From the NCBI GenBank assembly GCA_032622095.1, contig CP136066.1, forward strand, positions 97,051,319-97,115,318: 64,000 nucleotides of DNA, in the 5' to 3' direction. The translations under genes were made by a program, and so were the position numbers. Every line of letters begins with the position of its first letter. Position 1 is the stretch's first letter. Positions 63,240 through 64,000 of the stretch are shown in pieces. Origin of the DNA: Siphonodentalium dalli. Lineage: Eukaryota; Mollusca; Scaphopoda; Gadilida; Siphonodentaliidae. The notes below the pieces were generated by a model. It was not told the DNA's origin. It did no database searches and was given only the letters and a program-made list of their open reading frames with translations.

Positions 63240-64000
63240 AGCTCAACTTTACTTTGTAAAGTTTGAGCTATTGCTATGGCTTGGTATCCACCGTCCGTGT
63301 GTGCGTGTGTGCGTGACTCGTCAACAATTTCCTTTAGCACGGGCTACAGGTCGTACCTTTGGTCGGATCATTATGAAATTTGTCATGGCTGTTGACATTG
63401 ACATCTAGATGGGAACGAGTCATTTTGGGGTCATTCGGCCAAAAAACATGGCCGCCAGTGGCCATCTTGGATTTCAAAACTCAATCCATTAGCACGGGCT
63501 ACAGGCCGTACTGTTCGTCTTATTGTCATGAAATTTGTCATGGATGTTAATATTGACATGTAGATGGGAACGAGTAATTTTGGGGTCATTCGGCCAAAAA
63601 ACATGGGCCGCCGACAGCCATCTTAGATTTTACTCTTTGCATGACTAAATCCTTTGACACGGGCTACAGGTCGTACCTTTGGCCGGATCATCATAAAAAA
63701 TTTCATGGATGTTAACAATCACATGTAGATGGGAATGAGTCATTTTGAGGTCATTCGGCCAAAAAACATGGCCGCCAGCAGCCATCTTGGATTTTACTAT
63801 TTGTATGACTAAATCATTTAGCACGGGCTACAGTTCGTACTTTTAGTCTGATCATCATAAAATGGATGTTAACAATGACATGTAGATGGGAACGAGTCAT
63901 TTTGGGGTCATTCGGCCAAAAAACATGGCAGCCATCTTCGATTTTACTCTTTGTATGACTAAATTATTTAGCATGGGCTACAGGTCGTACCTTTAGTGTG
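63240..64000. mobile_element. Tandem-unit element 4 (runs off the window)
   Basis: The head AGCTCAACTTTACTTTGTAA is at 63240, then CCGTCCGTGTGTGCGTGTGT and about five units with GATGGGAACGAGT, CATTTTGGGGTCATTCGG and AACATGGCCGCCAGCAGCCA. It is the same family as 4661-6451 and 9770-12099. The last full unit lacks the GCCGCCAGC piece (AACATGGCAGCCATCTTCGA). Confidence 0.85.

Overview
This window looks like AT-rich nuclear DNA from an animal, most likely a mollusc or related lophotrochozoan. There are no dense long ORFs. The only recognisable gene is split into short exons with GT-AG introns and matching phases. Most of the rest is interspersed repeats, including the AGCTCAACTT and AGCTCACCTGAG elements with CCGTCCGTC-rich heads that I associate with bivalve and gastropod genomes. 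The taxonomic call is inference. I saw no rRNA, convincing tRNA, CRISPR array or prokaryotic gene.

The one confident gene is serine palmitoyltransferase subunit 2 (SPTLC2) on the + strand. Six coding exons lie at 22668-22838, 31778-31932, 37050-37195, 40485-40609, 60470-60563 and 62614-62719. They encode the N-terminal membrane segment and the first half of the PLP-dependent transferase fold. The start-codon exon was not identified. The exons carrying the PLP lysine and the C-terminus must lie beyond 64000. Two other coding-like stretches (17486-17731 and 20862-21101, +) and a duplicated minus-strand ORF (6634-6834 and 8687-8887) are unassigned.

Layout. 1-4660: foldback repeats and palindromes. 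4661-12099: three elements with inverted ends, filled with tandem units of 164 and 155 bp; a 2.05 kb stretch including unique DNA is tandemly duplicated. 12160-15640: dispersed mollusc-type repeats. 15640-22650: older repeats and a 2.2 kb TIR element (E1, 18580-20816). 22839-31777 (first visible intron): an old repeat (N1) hit by a hAT element (23594-30635, 8-bp target duplication), itself hit by a second TIR element (E2, 24190-29872) that holds a 2 kb array of CTTAAG-centred palindromes. 31933-37049 (second intron): a hairpin element hit by a CAGCCCTGGGAATT-ended element, which holds two palindromic TA-type MITEs, one of them split by another TIR element (E4, 34067-35529). 40610-60469 (about 20 kb intron): a 9 kb composite of decayed retroelements with inverted repeats (DIRS-like, tentative), a region with a repeated GTCATTGGTGTTACC word, TTAA-flanked hairpin elements and a 1.07 kb foldback element. 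63240 to the end: another tandem-unit element.

The main biological interest lies in the mobile DNA. E1 and E2 share TIRs and inward-facing copies of GTYACGTGTGTKAC. A TTAA-flanked, piggyBac-like hairpin family has two copies ending 25 and 53 bp before SPTLC2 splice acceptors. Target-site duplications give a clear insertion order at two sites.
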